Part shown: one piece after another, positions 8,272 to 16,263 of the stretch
Numbering within the stretch: the stretch's first letter is position 1
How the letters are laid out: every line of letters begins with the position of its first letter
NCBI GenBank assembly: GCA_951813065.1
Contig: CATOTH010000007.1
Location: forward strand, 186,001 to 250,000
DNA: 64,000 bases
Source: an uncultured Bryobacterales bacterium
Lineage (GTDB): Bacteria; Acidobacteriota; Terriglobia; Bryobacterales; UBA6623
Reading direction: 5' to 3'
Program-made: the position numbers and the translations under genes
The notes under the pieces: model-generated
Databases searched by the model: none
Seen by the model: only the letters and a program-made list of their open reading frames with translations
Told to the model about the DNA's origin: nothing

Positions 8272-10143
8272 TCATTCCTCGGCCGGCTGGGCCCAGCCGA
8301 CGAGGCCGTCGAATGTCTGAATCGCCAGAGGGTGATAGCCGGGCCGCGCCTTCGAGTAGATCTCGGCCGCTCGCTTCCTGCCCGCCTCGGTTGTCATGAG
8401 TTCGTCGTACAGCGGCCGCAGGAATTTCCTGCGCCCGACGGACACCAAGAAGTTCTCGAGCGCCTCGTCGGCCGGGGCATACTGGTTGCTCACGGTCAGC
8501 TTCAGCCAGTCGGTCAGGATTTCCGCGTTCCCGGCATCGGTGAAACCGAAGGCCCGATCCAGATCGGCCAGTCGCTCAGCCTCCAATGCCTCGGGCATCG
8601 TCCGCACGAACTGCTGCCAGTGCTGCGTCGTCCAGCCCTCGGTGTCCAGGTCGCCAACCGCGAGGGTGCCGTCCGCCCATCCGCGAGCAGCTTCCTCGGC
8701 GACATCCAGAGCGGCCGAAACCGGCACGTGGCGGTTGTCCGGCAGGCCGGGCTCGTACAGCCATTCCTTGACCGAGATCGACTGCCTCGCTTGGGGATGG
8801 GACGAGAGCAGCTCGGAGTCCAGATAGACCTCAAACTCCTCGGTCGTGAGGCTGCGGAACGCGAACTCCTCGAAGTAGTCTCGCAAGAACGAATCAAACG
8901 CCTCGCGTCCCACTGCGTGCTCGAGTGTGCGCAGGAACATGGAACCCTTGACATACGGCACCTCGGTAACTCCCTCGTCGGGGTCCCGTCCAGCCAGGTC
9001 CACATGCAGCACCTGGTCGGCCGGGTCCATGCTTGGCAGCTCATCCTCGAGGGCCTCGACCTCAAGCGAGACCTCCATGGTGGATCGTTCGGGACCATAA
9101 ACCTCTTCCTGGATGCGCGACTCCAGGTACGTGGTGAACCCCTCGTTGAGCCAGAAATCTCGCCAGGTGGAATTCGTCACCAGGTTCCCTGACCAGGAGT
9201 GCGCCAACTCGTGCGCGATCAGGCTCACCAAGCTCTTGTCGCCCGCGATCACTGTGGGCGAAACAAACGTCAGGCGAGGGTTTTCCATCCCGCCGAACGG
9301 AAAGGCGGGAGGCAGCACGAGCAGGTCGTACCGGCCCCAGCGATACGGTCCGTACAACTCTTCCACGGCCTGCATCATCGCCTCGGTATCTTCGAACTCG
9401 CGGGCTGCCGCTTCAATCACGCCGGGCTCCGCGTAGACGCCTGTCCGCTCGCCGGTTGCCGCGAACTCCAGATCGCCGACGGCCAGGGCGATCAAGTAGG
9501 ACGGGATCGCGATCGGCATCCGGAACTCGTACTCCCCGGTTCGTGCGGTGCCTGAGAGCATTTCGGCGCTCATTACGGCAACCAGTTCGGGCGGCGTGCG
9601 CACCCGCGCCGAATAGGTCACTCGCACCTCGGGAGAATCTTGTAGCGGAATCCATGTCCGCGCTTGAATCGCCTGAGACTGGCTATACAAGAAGGGATGC
9701 TTGCGTCCGGCGGTGTGTCGCGGCGCAAGCCACTGGATGCCTCCGGCCCCGGGATCCGTTGAATACGCTACCCGCACCTTGCCAGCGGCACCGCGCTGGA
9801 TCCGCAACGGCGCGCCGAGGACGGGGTCGGCCGGCCCCACATCGAATCCAGCTTCGCGGAAGGACTGGCCGTCATCATCCGAAACGTCGACCGAGGCGAT
9901 TGTCAGATCGCGCGTGTCGAGAACGAGATCTCCGTCCTGCCCGTCGACGTCCAAGGTGCAGGTTCCGCTCAATCGACGCTCGCCGAAGTCCACCTCAAGG
10001 TCCAGGGCGACATGGGTCACGCGCGTTTGCGCGCTATTTGCGTATGAGTGCAGGTCCCGAGACGGGCTTCCACCGGACCCGGCCGGGCCGGCAGCGCAAG
10101 ACATCAGCATAGGCAGCGTGAGAACACCCGCAATTCGCGTCAC
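8272..10143 (-). CDS. M1 family metallopeptidase lipoprotein (LTA4H/aminopeptidase N type)
   Basis: This is a zinc aminopeptidase of the M1 family, closest in organisation to the leukotriene A4 hydrolase-like bacterial enzymes. It has a lipoprotein signal with lipobox LMSC (Cys16), so it is likely membrane-anchored. The exopeptidase motif GGMEN is at 284-288, the zinc site HELAHSWSGN at 311-315, and the third ligand Glu334 sits in WLNEGFTTYLE. The order and 18-residue spacing are canonical. The C-terminal region is an all-helical LTA4H-like domain. The 623 residues are full length. It follows the PSD1 gene by 24 bases on the same strand and so is probably co-transcribed with it. It may act in periplasmic peptide scavenging. 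Confidence 0.92.
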   Translation of the reverse strand: MTRIAGVLTLPMLMSCAAGPAGSGGSPSRDLHSYANSAQTRVTHVALDLEVDFGERRLSGTCTLDVDGQDGDLVLDTRDLTIASVDVSDDDGQSFREAGFDVGPADPVLGAPLRIQRGAAGKVRVAYSTDPGAGGIQWLAPRHTAGRKHPFLYSQSQAIQARTWIPLQDSPEVRVTYSARVRTPPELVAVMSAEMLSGTARTGEYEFRMPIAIPSYLIALAVGDLEFAATGERTGVYAEPGVIEAAAREFEDTEAMMQAVEELYGPYRWGRYDLLVLPPAFPFGGMENPRLTFVSPTVIAGDKSLVSLIAHELAHSWSGNLVTNSTWRDFWLNEGFTTYLESRIQEEVYGPERSTMEVSLEVEALEDELPSMDPADQVLHVDLAGRDPDEGVTEVPYVKGSMFLRTLEHAVGREAFDSFLRDYFEEFAFRSLTTEEFEVYLDSELLSSHPQARQSISVKEWLYEPGLPDNRHVPVSAALDVAEEAARGWADGTLAVGDLDTEGWTTQHWQQFVRTMPEALEAERLADLDRAFGFTDAGNAEILTDWLKLTVSNQYAPADEALENFLVSVGRRKFLRPLYDELMTTEAGRKRAAEIYSKARPGYHPLAIQTFDGLVGWAQPAEE

Positions 10144-10167
10144 AACTGACTCCAGCGTACACGGATT

Positions 10168-12693
10168 TCACTCGCGCGTGATGAATTCGTCCAGACTGAG
10201 CACGGCCCTGCTCAACTCGCGCCACGCGGACCGTTCGGCGTCGGCACCGCGGGCCTCGAAACGCTCCAGCTGGGCATCGTAGAAGCGCTTCGCCAACTCT
10301 CTCTCTTCAGTGGACGGGCGCCTGGTCAAGCACTGGAGGACGAGGCGCTCGAACCTGGCCTGAAAATCCAATGCACGGTTCTGCAGCACGCTATAAGCGA
10401 GGGCATCGGCGGCCTCGAGAAACGCCGGATCGTTGAGGAGATTGAGAGCTTGGAGCGGCGTGTTGGACCGTTCCCGCCTAGAGACACTGGTCAGCGTGTC
10501 CGGCGCATCGAAGTTCACCAGCATGGGGTAGGGAGACGTGCGCCGGAGGAAGACATACAGCCCTCGTCGATACCGGTCGGGCCCGGTGTCCTCGTCCCAC
10601 TCCTTCTTCGAGTAGCTCAATTCGGATATTCCGCCGGGCTGGGGCGGAAAAACGCTCTTGCCGCCCACCTTCGGATGCAGCAGCCCGCTTGACGCCAGGA
10701 TGTTGTCGCGAATCAACTCGGCGGGCAGCCGCAGGCGGTTCTGGCGAGCGAACCAGGCGTTGCCGGGATCGCGAGCCCGGGCATTCTCGCGGTCCTTCGA
10801 GGATTGGCGGTAGGTCGCCGAGGTGACGATCAGCCGGACAAGGGCCTTGCGGCTCCAGCCCAGACGGACGAACTCGTCTGCTAGCCAGTCAAGGAGCGCG
10901 GGATGCGAGGGTGCGTCACCTTGCGTGCCGAAATTCTCCGCGGTCTCGACCAAGCCGCGCCCGAAAAGCTCGTGCCAGATCCGGTTCACCTCGACCCTCG
11001 CCGTGAGGGGATTCGCTTTCGAGGCGACCCATTCGGCCAGCAATAGCCTGGGAGGCTTGGACGCGGAGGGCAAGGCAGGCAGCACTGCGGGCACGCCAGG
11101 CTCGACTTCGCTGCCCAGTGCCCGGTAGTCGCCGCGCAGGGCCAGCCGGGCTGGAACCGGTTCGCGTCGCTCGACCATGGTGTAAGCACGGGAAACATCG
11201 AAGAACCCGTTCCGCAGTGCGGAAACTTCCTCACGAGCCTTCTTCAAACGCGCCGCCACCACCTCATCCTTGGCGAAATCCGGACCGCTGCGAAGAAGGA
11301 ACCAATCCGCCACCCTCTGCCGCTCCAGTTCCGTGAGGTGCTCCTCGGGAGCTCGCAGCAGCCAGTCTGCCCGGTCATTCGCGGCGCGCCACTCGGTCAC
11401 CGAGTGATCCCAGTCTGTGCGCAGACCCGGCTGGTCCATCGCCGCGAGCATGCGCTTTCGCCAAGTCGCCTGCAAGGCGGGGATCCCGTGCTTTTCCCTG
11501 ACCTGCGCAACGCCTAGCCGGAAAGCCGGGGCGGTGCGCAAGTAGGGCCCGAGTTCGCCTGGCAGCGGAGCCTCCAGATCGCGCTCCACCGCATTGTGGA
11601 AAAAGGCGAACAGCGCATAAAACTCCCGCTGCGAGACTGGGTCGTACTTGTGGTCGTGGCACTGGGCGCAGCCGACAGTCAGGCCCAGCCAGGTGTTGGC
11701 GACCGTGTTGAGCCGGTCGACGGTCTCCTCGAATCGCTTTTGGGCGTTCTTGGTACCGGCTTCGCGGTTCTTGATGCCGTTGCGCAGAAATCCGGTTGCC
11801 ACCCGCTGCTCAAGAGTCGCGCCGGGCAGCAAGTCACCAGCGATCTGCTCGATCGTGAATCGATCAAACGGCATGTCGCGATTGATCGCGTCGATCAGCC
11901 AGTGCCGCCAGCGCCACGCATGCGGGCGCAACGGGTCCCGCTCGTATCCCTCGCTGTCCGCATAGCGCGCCAGATCGAGCCAGGGCAGGGCCCAGCGCTC
12001 ACCGAAATGGCGTGACTGGAGCAGGCTATCGACCACATCCTCATAGGCCCCCGGCATGCCACCATCCAGGAATGCGTTGAATTCGCCGGAGGTGGGCGGC
12101 AAGCCTACGAGATCGAAATGGACGCGCCGGAGCAAGGTGTGCCGCGCCGCTTCCGGCGAAGGCTCCAGCCCCTCGGCCTCAAGCTTGCGGAGGATGAAGC
12201 GGTCAATCGGATTCCTGGCCCAGCCAGAACGCTCAACCGCTGGCAGTTCGGGTCTCGCGACGGGTCGGAAGGCCCAGTGAGACGTTGCGGCGGCCTCGCC
12301 CTGAACCGCCGAGACCCCGCTGCTGGCGTGGCTGTCGGGCCAAGGGGCTCCGGCGGCGATCCAGTCACGCAGGATCGCACGGTCTGAAACGCTAAGGGCA
12401 TCGCCGCCCGGCGGCATCCGAAAGCCATCGTCTGGGCTTGAGATGCGCGCGATGAGCTTGCTCGCGTCCGGTGCTCCGGGCTCAATCACTCGCCCAGACA
12501 CGCCGCCCTTGAGGGCCGCTTCCCGGCTGTCGAGGCGCAGGTCCGACATTTGCTGCTGGGAACCGTGGCAGAGATAGCAGCGCTGGTGCAGGATCGGCTC
12601 GACATCGCGAACGAAGTCCACCGCCGCGACGCTCGATCCCGGCAGCCACAACGCCCAGAGCGCGGAGGCGGCCAGTATAAGGGAACGCTTCAC
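10168..12693 (-). CDS. PSD1 protein: planctomycete-type cytochrome c, DUF1549, DUF1553
   Basis: This is a large secreted protein of the PSD1/DUF1549-DUF1553 family. A signal peptide of about 25 residues is followed by a planctomycete-type cytochrome c domain with a CxxCH haem motif (CYLCHG near residue 40). DUF1549 follows at about 150-360, including a second CxxCH-like CAQCHDHKYDPV, and then DUF1553 at about 540-800 (VNRIWHELFGRGLVETAENFG, RRTSPYPMLVNFDAPD). The frame opens with TTG then GTG; I chose the GTG at 12693. A TATAAT on this strand at 12708-12703 would place transcription start at or next to the start codon. Function is unknown; the family usually accompanies DUF1501 and is associated with polysaccharide use. 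It precedes the M1 peptidase gene. Confidence 0.88.
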   Translation of the reverse strand: MKRSLILAASALWALWLPGSSVAAVDFVRDVEPILHQRCYLCHGSQQQMSDLRLDSREAALKGGVSGRVIEPGAPDASKLIARISSPDDGFRMPPGGDALSVSDRAILRDWIAAGAPWPDSHASSGVSAVQGEAAATSHWAFRPVARPELPAVERSGWARNPIDRFILRKLEAEGLEPSPEAARHTLLRRVHFDLVGLPPTSGEFNAFLDGGMPGAYEDVVDSLLQSRHFGERWALPWLDLARYADSEGYERDPLRPHAWRWRHWLIDAINRDMPFDRFTIEQIAGDLLPGATLEQRVATGFLRNGIKNREAGTKNAQKRFEETVDRLNTVANTWLGLTVGCAQCHDHKYDPVSQREFYALFAFFHNAVERDLEAPLPGELGPYLRTAPAFRLGVAQVREKHGIPALQATWRKRMLAAMDQPGLRTDWDHSVTEWRAANDRADWLLRAPEEHLTELERQRVADWFLLRSGPDFAKDEVVAARLKKAREEVSALRNGFFDVSRAYTMVERREPVPARLALRGDYRALGSEVEPGVPAVLPALPSASKPPRLLLAEWVASKANPLTARVEVNRIWHELFGRGLVETAENFGTQGDAPSHPALLDWLADEFVRLGWSRKALVRLIVTSATYRQSSKDRENARARDPGNAWFARQNRLRLPAELIRDNILASSGLLHPKVGGKSVFPPQPGGISELSYSKKEWDEDTGPDRYRRGLYVFLRRTSPYPMLVNFDAPDTLTSVSRRERSNTPLQALNLLNDPAFLEAADALAYSVLQNRALDFQARFERLVLQCLTRRPSTEERELAKRFYDAQLERFEARGADAERSAWRELSRAVLSLDEFITRE

Positions 12694-12702
12694 CAAGGCC
12701 CC

Positions 12703-12708
12703 ATTATA
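12703..12708 (-). promoter_or_regulatory. -10 element (TATAAT) of the PSD1 gene, suggesting a leaderless transcript
   Basis: A perfect TATAAT reads on the minus strand in the 50-base gap between the upstream hotdog gene and the PSD1 gene. A normal 6-7 base distance to the transcription start falls at about 12696, essentially on the TTG/GTG start. No good -35 is seen; the best hexamer matches about 3 of 6 positions. This suggests, but does not prove, a leaderless mRNA. Confidence 0.45.
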
Positions 12709-12743
12709 TTGAGGGCGCCTCCCCTGTGTTGGCCTGAGTGCCG

Positions 12744-13169
12744 CTAGTCAAGAATCGCGAACGTGGCAAGCACTTCCGCGACATGTTTATCCACACACAT
12801 CAGCTCGGCGCGGGCAACGACAAGCTTTCGCCCGGCACGCAGGATCTTGGAACGCGCGACCAGCTCGCCTTCCGAGACCGGTCGGAGGAAATTGATCTTG
12901 AGTTCTGCGGTCGTGCAGCGCTTACCCACCGCCCGGGCTATCCCGAATCCCAACGCGGCGTCGGCCAGGGTCAGCATGACACCGCCGTGGACGACGCCCG
13001 CGCCGTTGTGGTGATGCGCGACGAGTGGAAGGCGCAGCGACACGCCGTCATCGTGGTACTCGCCGAACTCGACGCCTAGCAGCCGGTTGAAGGGTGCTGT
13101 CATGAAAGACCGATGGACCTCGGCTAGAGTCTCGGCGGGGACGGGGCTTGGAGCCTTCACAGAAACCAT
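12744..13169 (-). CDS. PaaI-type hotdog-fold thioesterase (copy 2 of tandem pair)
   Basis: This is a 141-residue single-hotdog protein of the PaaI/YdiI acyl-CoA thioesterase group, which hydrolyses aromatic or medium-chain acyl-CoA esters. Typical features are FNRLLGVEF, the active-site helix motif GAGVVHGGVMLTLADAALGFG, and the final strands LKINFLRPVSEGELVARSKI. It follows a clear paralogue on the same strand by 43 bases; both share CTTAE(L/M)KIN(F/Y)LRPV and VVARAE. The pair therefore arose by tandem duplication and may form a heteromer or act on different substrates. The specific acyl-CoA substrate is not predictable. Confidence 0.85.
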   Translation of the reverse strand: MVSVKAPSPVPAETLAEVHRSFMTAPFNRLLGVEFGEYHDDGVSLRLPLVAHHHNGAGVVHGGVMLTLADAALGFGIARAVGKRCTTAELKINFLRPVSEGELVARSKILRAGRKLVVARAELMCVDKHVAEVLATFAILD

Positions 13170-13212
13170 GATATTGGGTGCGGGTCAGGGCGGCTCAAAC
13201 GTCATCTCGCAT

Positions 13213-13611
13213 TCAGGCTCGCCCCAGGACAGCGAATGTCGAGAGCACTTCGGCGACATGCTCGGCGCCGGAATGCACCTCGGCTCGCGCGACGACCAGC
13301 GGAGTCCCGGCCGTAAGGATGTACGATCGGGCCGTGAGCACATCTCCGGTCACGGGTCGCAGGTAGTTGATCTTCATTTCAGCGGTGGTACACGGCTTTC
13401 CCAGCACCTTGTAGATACCGGTACCGATTGCCGAATCGGCAAGCGTGAATACCACGCCACCGTGGACAATGCCCTTTGCATCGCGGTGTTCGTCGCCCAA
13501 ATCCAGACGCATCGTCGCGCCGTCAGCATGCAGCTCGACGAATTCAATGCCGACGAATCGGTTGAACACGGTTGACCTGGAGGGCAAGTTCCAGTCTCTC
13601 GCAGTCTGCAC
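13213..13611 (-). CDS. PaaI-type hotdog-fold thioesterase (copy 1 of tandem pair)
   Basis: This is a 132-residue hotdog thioesterase and the first gene of the tandem pair. The family signature KGIVHGGVVFTLADSAIGTG contains the conserved His-Gly-Gly and the Asp at the N-terminus of the central helix. The C-terminal strands TTAEMKINYLRPVTGDVLTARSYI parallel the downstream copy. It is divergent from the sulfatase-fold gene at 13676, with about 65 bases between the start codons, so this short gap must hold both promoters. The cellular substrate is unknown. Confidence 0.84.
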   Translation of the reverse strand: MQTARDWNLPSRSTVFNRFVGIEFVELHADGATMRLDLGDEHRDAKGIVHGGVVFTLADSAIGTGIYKVLGKPCTTAEMKINYLRPVTGDVLTARSYILTAGTPLVVARAEVHSGAEHVAEVLSTFAVLGRA

Positions 13612-13675
13612 AAAGCCTCCAAACCCGCGGCGACGCGGCCGTCACCCCGAGTCCTACAATCGAAGTTCAGCCCCC

Positions 13676-14518
13676 ATGCAGCCCCACAACTACGTTCTCG
13701 TCATCTTCGACAGCTGCAGGTACGATTCCTTCGTCACGGCCGGACCGAAGACAATTGCCAAGCTTGGCGCGGTCGAGGCACGCTGGTCGTACGCATCATG
13801 GACGGCCCCCTCGCACTTCAACCTCCTGATGGGACTGCTGCCGCACAGCAGTCCAAAACAGGTCTACGCATCCGAGTACTACAAGAAGGACTTCTTCAAG
13901 TTCAACGAGCGGCTGGGCGTTGACAATGTCGGTTTCAAGTCGCTGGTGCCCCAGCTGTACTTCCCGATTTTCCTGAAGAGGCAGTTCAACTACCGCACCC
14001 ACGCGATGGTGTCGCTGCCGGTGCTCAATCCGAAGACAATTCTCAACACGGGCTTCGACACTTTCCGGCTCATGCCCAAGCACAACGACATGCGGGCGAT
14101 GCTGCGAGAGATGCGCTTTCCCGAAGACCGGCCGTCATTCTACCTTCTGAATGTGGGCGAGACGCACTACCCCTATGCGCTACCCGACGAGCCGCCAGAG
14201 CAGTGGCCGCGGGTGAGCGGGGTGCACGGAGTTTTCAAGCACCTCGACGATCACATCGTGGGCGGAAAGCTCATCGAAGGCGGGGATAAATTCTTCGACC
14301 AATCGAAGCTGGACATTCTGCGCGACCGGCAGGTCAAGGCGGTCGGCTACCTGGATCGCGTGGTCGAGGAGTTATTCGACCTGGTCCCTGCGAACACCTA
14401 TATCACCATCACCGCTGACCACGGCGAACTCTTCGGCGAAGAGGGCTACTTCGGTCATGGACCGATACAGCACGAGAAGGTCTTCGAAGTGCCATTCGTT
14501 GAAGGCTTGCTGCGGTGA
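13676..14518 (+). CDS. short sulfatase/alkaline-phosphatase-fold protein without FGly motif
   Basis: A 280-residue protein with an alkaline-phosphatase-superfamily core, translated from the ATG at 13676. The N-terminal metal motif is present (YVLVIFDSCRYDSF). The nucleophile region reads ASWTAPSHFNLLMG, with no CxPxR formylglycine motif, so it is not a classical arylsulfatase. A Thr or Ser nucleophile, as in phosphotransferases and phosphodiesterases of the fold, is more likely. The C-terminal metal motif ITADHGELFGEEGYFGHGP is complete. It lacks a signal peptide and is shorter than usual sulfatases (about 450), apparently missing the C-terminal subdomain. There is no partner gene next to it, so the role is open. 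Confidence 0.75.
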   Translation: MQPHNYVLVIFDSCRYDSFVTAGPKTIAKLGAVEARWSYASWTAPSHFNLLMGLLPHSSPKQVYASEYYKKDFFKFNERLGVDNVGFKSLVPQLYFPIFLKRQFNYRTHAMVSLPVLNPKTILNTGFDTFRLMPKHNDMRAMLREMRFPEDRPSFYLLNVGETHYPYALPDEPPEQWPRVSGVHGVFKHLDDHIVGGKLIEGGDKFFDQSKLDILRDRQVKAVGYLDRVVEELFDLVPANTYITITADHGELFGEEGYFGHGPIQHEKVFEVPFVEGLLR

Positions 14519-14591
14519 GTTGCGGTCGCCCGCGCCGCCAAGGCGGCCAGCGAACGCCCGCACTGGAGCGGTCAACGCCGTCGCATCGCGG

Positions 14592-15788
14592 CTAGAGCGG
14601 CAGAATCTCCTCGCGATCGGGATCGAACTTGAGGCGCCGCTTCTGCAAGTAGGCTATGTTCCCGAGATGCGATGCCTGGGCGGACCGATGGCCGACCCAG
14701 ACGTCGCCATTGGGCTTCTCGCGGCTCTTGACGCAGTCAATGAAATCGTCCACGTGGTCCTGGGTCATGTCGCCAATGGCCTTCTGCACCACCGGCGGGG
14801 CACCCCGTTCCAGAGTGAACCATTCGTACTGCCCACGCGTGATCCAGAGGCGCCCCTTGGTCCCGACAACTTCAACGCCCGCACCTCTTAGACCGGGGGC
14901 CAGGGTGCCTTCGAACGTGGCCGTCCATTCGCCCGGGTAGTCGAGCAGGCAGACGATCGTGTCGGGGGCCGTGCGCCCGTCCTTGTAATGGTAGATCCCG
15001 CCGGACGCGACCGCCGCGACCGGGTTGTCCTGCCCCATGAACATATGCACTGCGTCGATCCAGTGCGTGAAGAGGTCCGTGATCTGCCCGCCGCCGTACT
15101 CCAGGTAGGCGCGGAAATTGAAGTACTGCTTGGGATCGTAGTCACGCCATTTCACCGGCCCCAGGAAGCGGCCCCAATCGAGATTGGTGGGCTGCTCGGT
15201 GTACTCCTTGGGAAACGGGCGCAGATGTGCGCCGTTACCGTGCCACCAAGTGCGGGCCAGCGTGACCTTGCCGATGGCTCCCGTGTCGAAGTACTTCTCC
15301 TTAGCCATCAGGTAATGCCGGGCGGATCGCTGCTGCATGCCAACCTGGCACACGCGCTTGTTCATGCGCACGGCCTTGACGATCTCAGGACCTTCCTCGA
15401 TTCTCAGTGTCAGCGGCTTCTCGCAGTAAATGTCCTTGCCGGCATTGGCCGCATCGACGCAGATCCCGGCATGCCAATGGTCAGGTGTCGCGACCAGGAC
15501 GGCGTCCACATCCTTCGACTCGAGCAGGTCTTCGTGGTACTTGAAGCCCTTGGCATCTGGGGCGACCTGCGCGGCTTCGTCCATGCGGGCACTGAACACA
15601 TCGCACAGCGCGGTCGCGTTGACGGCGGGGTTCCTGACGAAGGACCGCAGAACACCGCGGCCCCGGCCGCCACAACCGATCAGCCCCATGTTCACTTTCT
15701 CGTTCGCGCCCAGAATTCGAGCGTACGAAGCGGCGGTGAACGCAGCCGCGGACTGGAACAGGGTGCGACGTTCGATCATGATCGACAT
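14592..15788 (-). CDS. Tat-exported Gfo/Idh/MocA family oxidoreductase
   Basis: This is an NAD(P)-dependent dehydrogenase of the Gfo/Idh/MocA family acting on sugars or polyols. A twin-arginine-type signal (MIERRTLFQSAAAFTAASYA; the ATG at 15779 may be the true start) precedes the Rossmann motif VNMGLIGCGGRGRG. The family motif ATPDHWHAGICVDAANAGKDIYCEKPLT contains the catalytic-region EKP Lys. The C-terminal substrate domain has GGGQITDLFTHWIDAVHMFMG. Secreted members with this arrangement are common in Planctomycetes and Acidobacteria and resemble glucose-fructose oxidoreductase. It ends the first block, upstream of the insertion sequence. Substrate unknown; an inositol or sugar acid is plausible given the neighbouring iol genes, but this is speculation. 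Confidence 0.88.
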   Translation of the reverse strand: MSIMIERRTLFQSAAAFTAASYARILGANEKVNMGLIGCGGRGRGVLRSFVRNPAVNATALCDVFSARMDEAAQVAPDAKGFKYHEDLLESKDVDAVLVATPDHWHAGICVDAANAGKDIYCEKPLTLRIEEGPEIVKAVRMNKRVCQVGMQQRSARHYLMAKEKYFDTGAIGKVTLARTWWHGNGAHLRPFPKEYTEQPTNLDWGRFLGPVKWRDYDPKQYFNFRAYLEYGGGQITDLFTHWIDAVHMFMGQDNPVAAVASGGIYHYKDGRTAPDTIVCLLDYPGEWTATFEGTLAPGLRGAGVEVVGTKGRLWITRGQYEWFTLERGAPPVVQKAIGDMTQDHVDDFIDCVKSREKPNGDVWVGHRSAQASHLGNIAYLQKRRLKFDPDREEILPL

Positions 15789-16043
15789 GCAAGAGAGGTT
15801 AGCACGAAAGCAGACTTCCTACGCCCCGGTTCAGGGGCGGCCAAGGTGCCGGACACACCTGAACTTCCGGGTGACCGGCAGAGCATCACAAGCACGTTCC
15901 GGATCGACTCCAATTGGAACGGAAGGCCTGAGCCGTCCTGGCGGTTGCAGTGCAAGCCGGCACAGGGGCAACCCGGACACTCCAGGCCCGAGACAGTGCA
16001 CAACCGAACGGCCGGAGTGACTGACGGGAACCAGATTCCAGTG

Positions 16044-16053
16044 CCCAATGAGC
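16044..16053. repeat. left copy of 10-bp target site duplication
   Basis: The 10 bases CCCAATGAGC directly abut the left inverted repeat of the insertion sequence. They recur without mismatch at 18204-18213, directly abutting the right inverted repeat. The length fits the 8-10 bp duplications reported for the ISAs1 family. Confidence 0.9.
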
Positions 16054-16075
16054 CAGGCAAATTCAAAGTTCGGTA
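16054..16075 (+). repeat. left terminal inverted repeat of the ISAs1-family element
   Basis: The 22-bp end begins CAGGCAAATTC and finishes GTTCGGTA. It pairs with 18182-18203 read on the other strand, with 5 mismatches, four of them in positions 5-8. Confidence 0.88.
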
Positions 16076-16263
16076 CGGGGATCGGGTTAGGCGCGTAGGT
16101 AAGGCATTCTGAGTCGTGCAGAAAGGCGACATTGTGCCCGATCACGGGATGGCTGGGGCCAGAAGCAGAAACACGGTCTCCATACGCGCGCATTGAGGCG
16201 CAGCGGTGGTGGGCTCCACAGCGGGGGTGGGGCTGAGAGTCGGACGAATCGGGCTGGGGGGAG

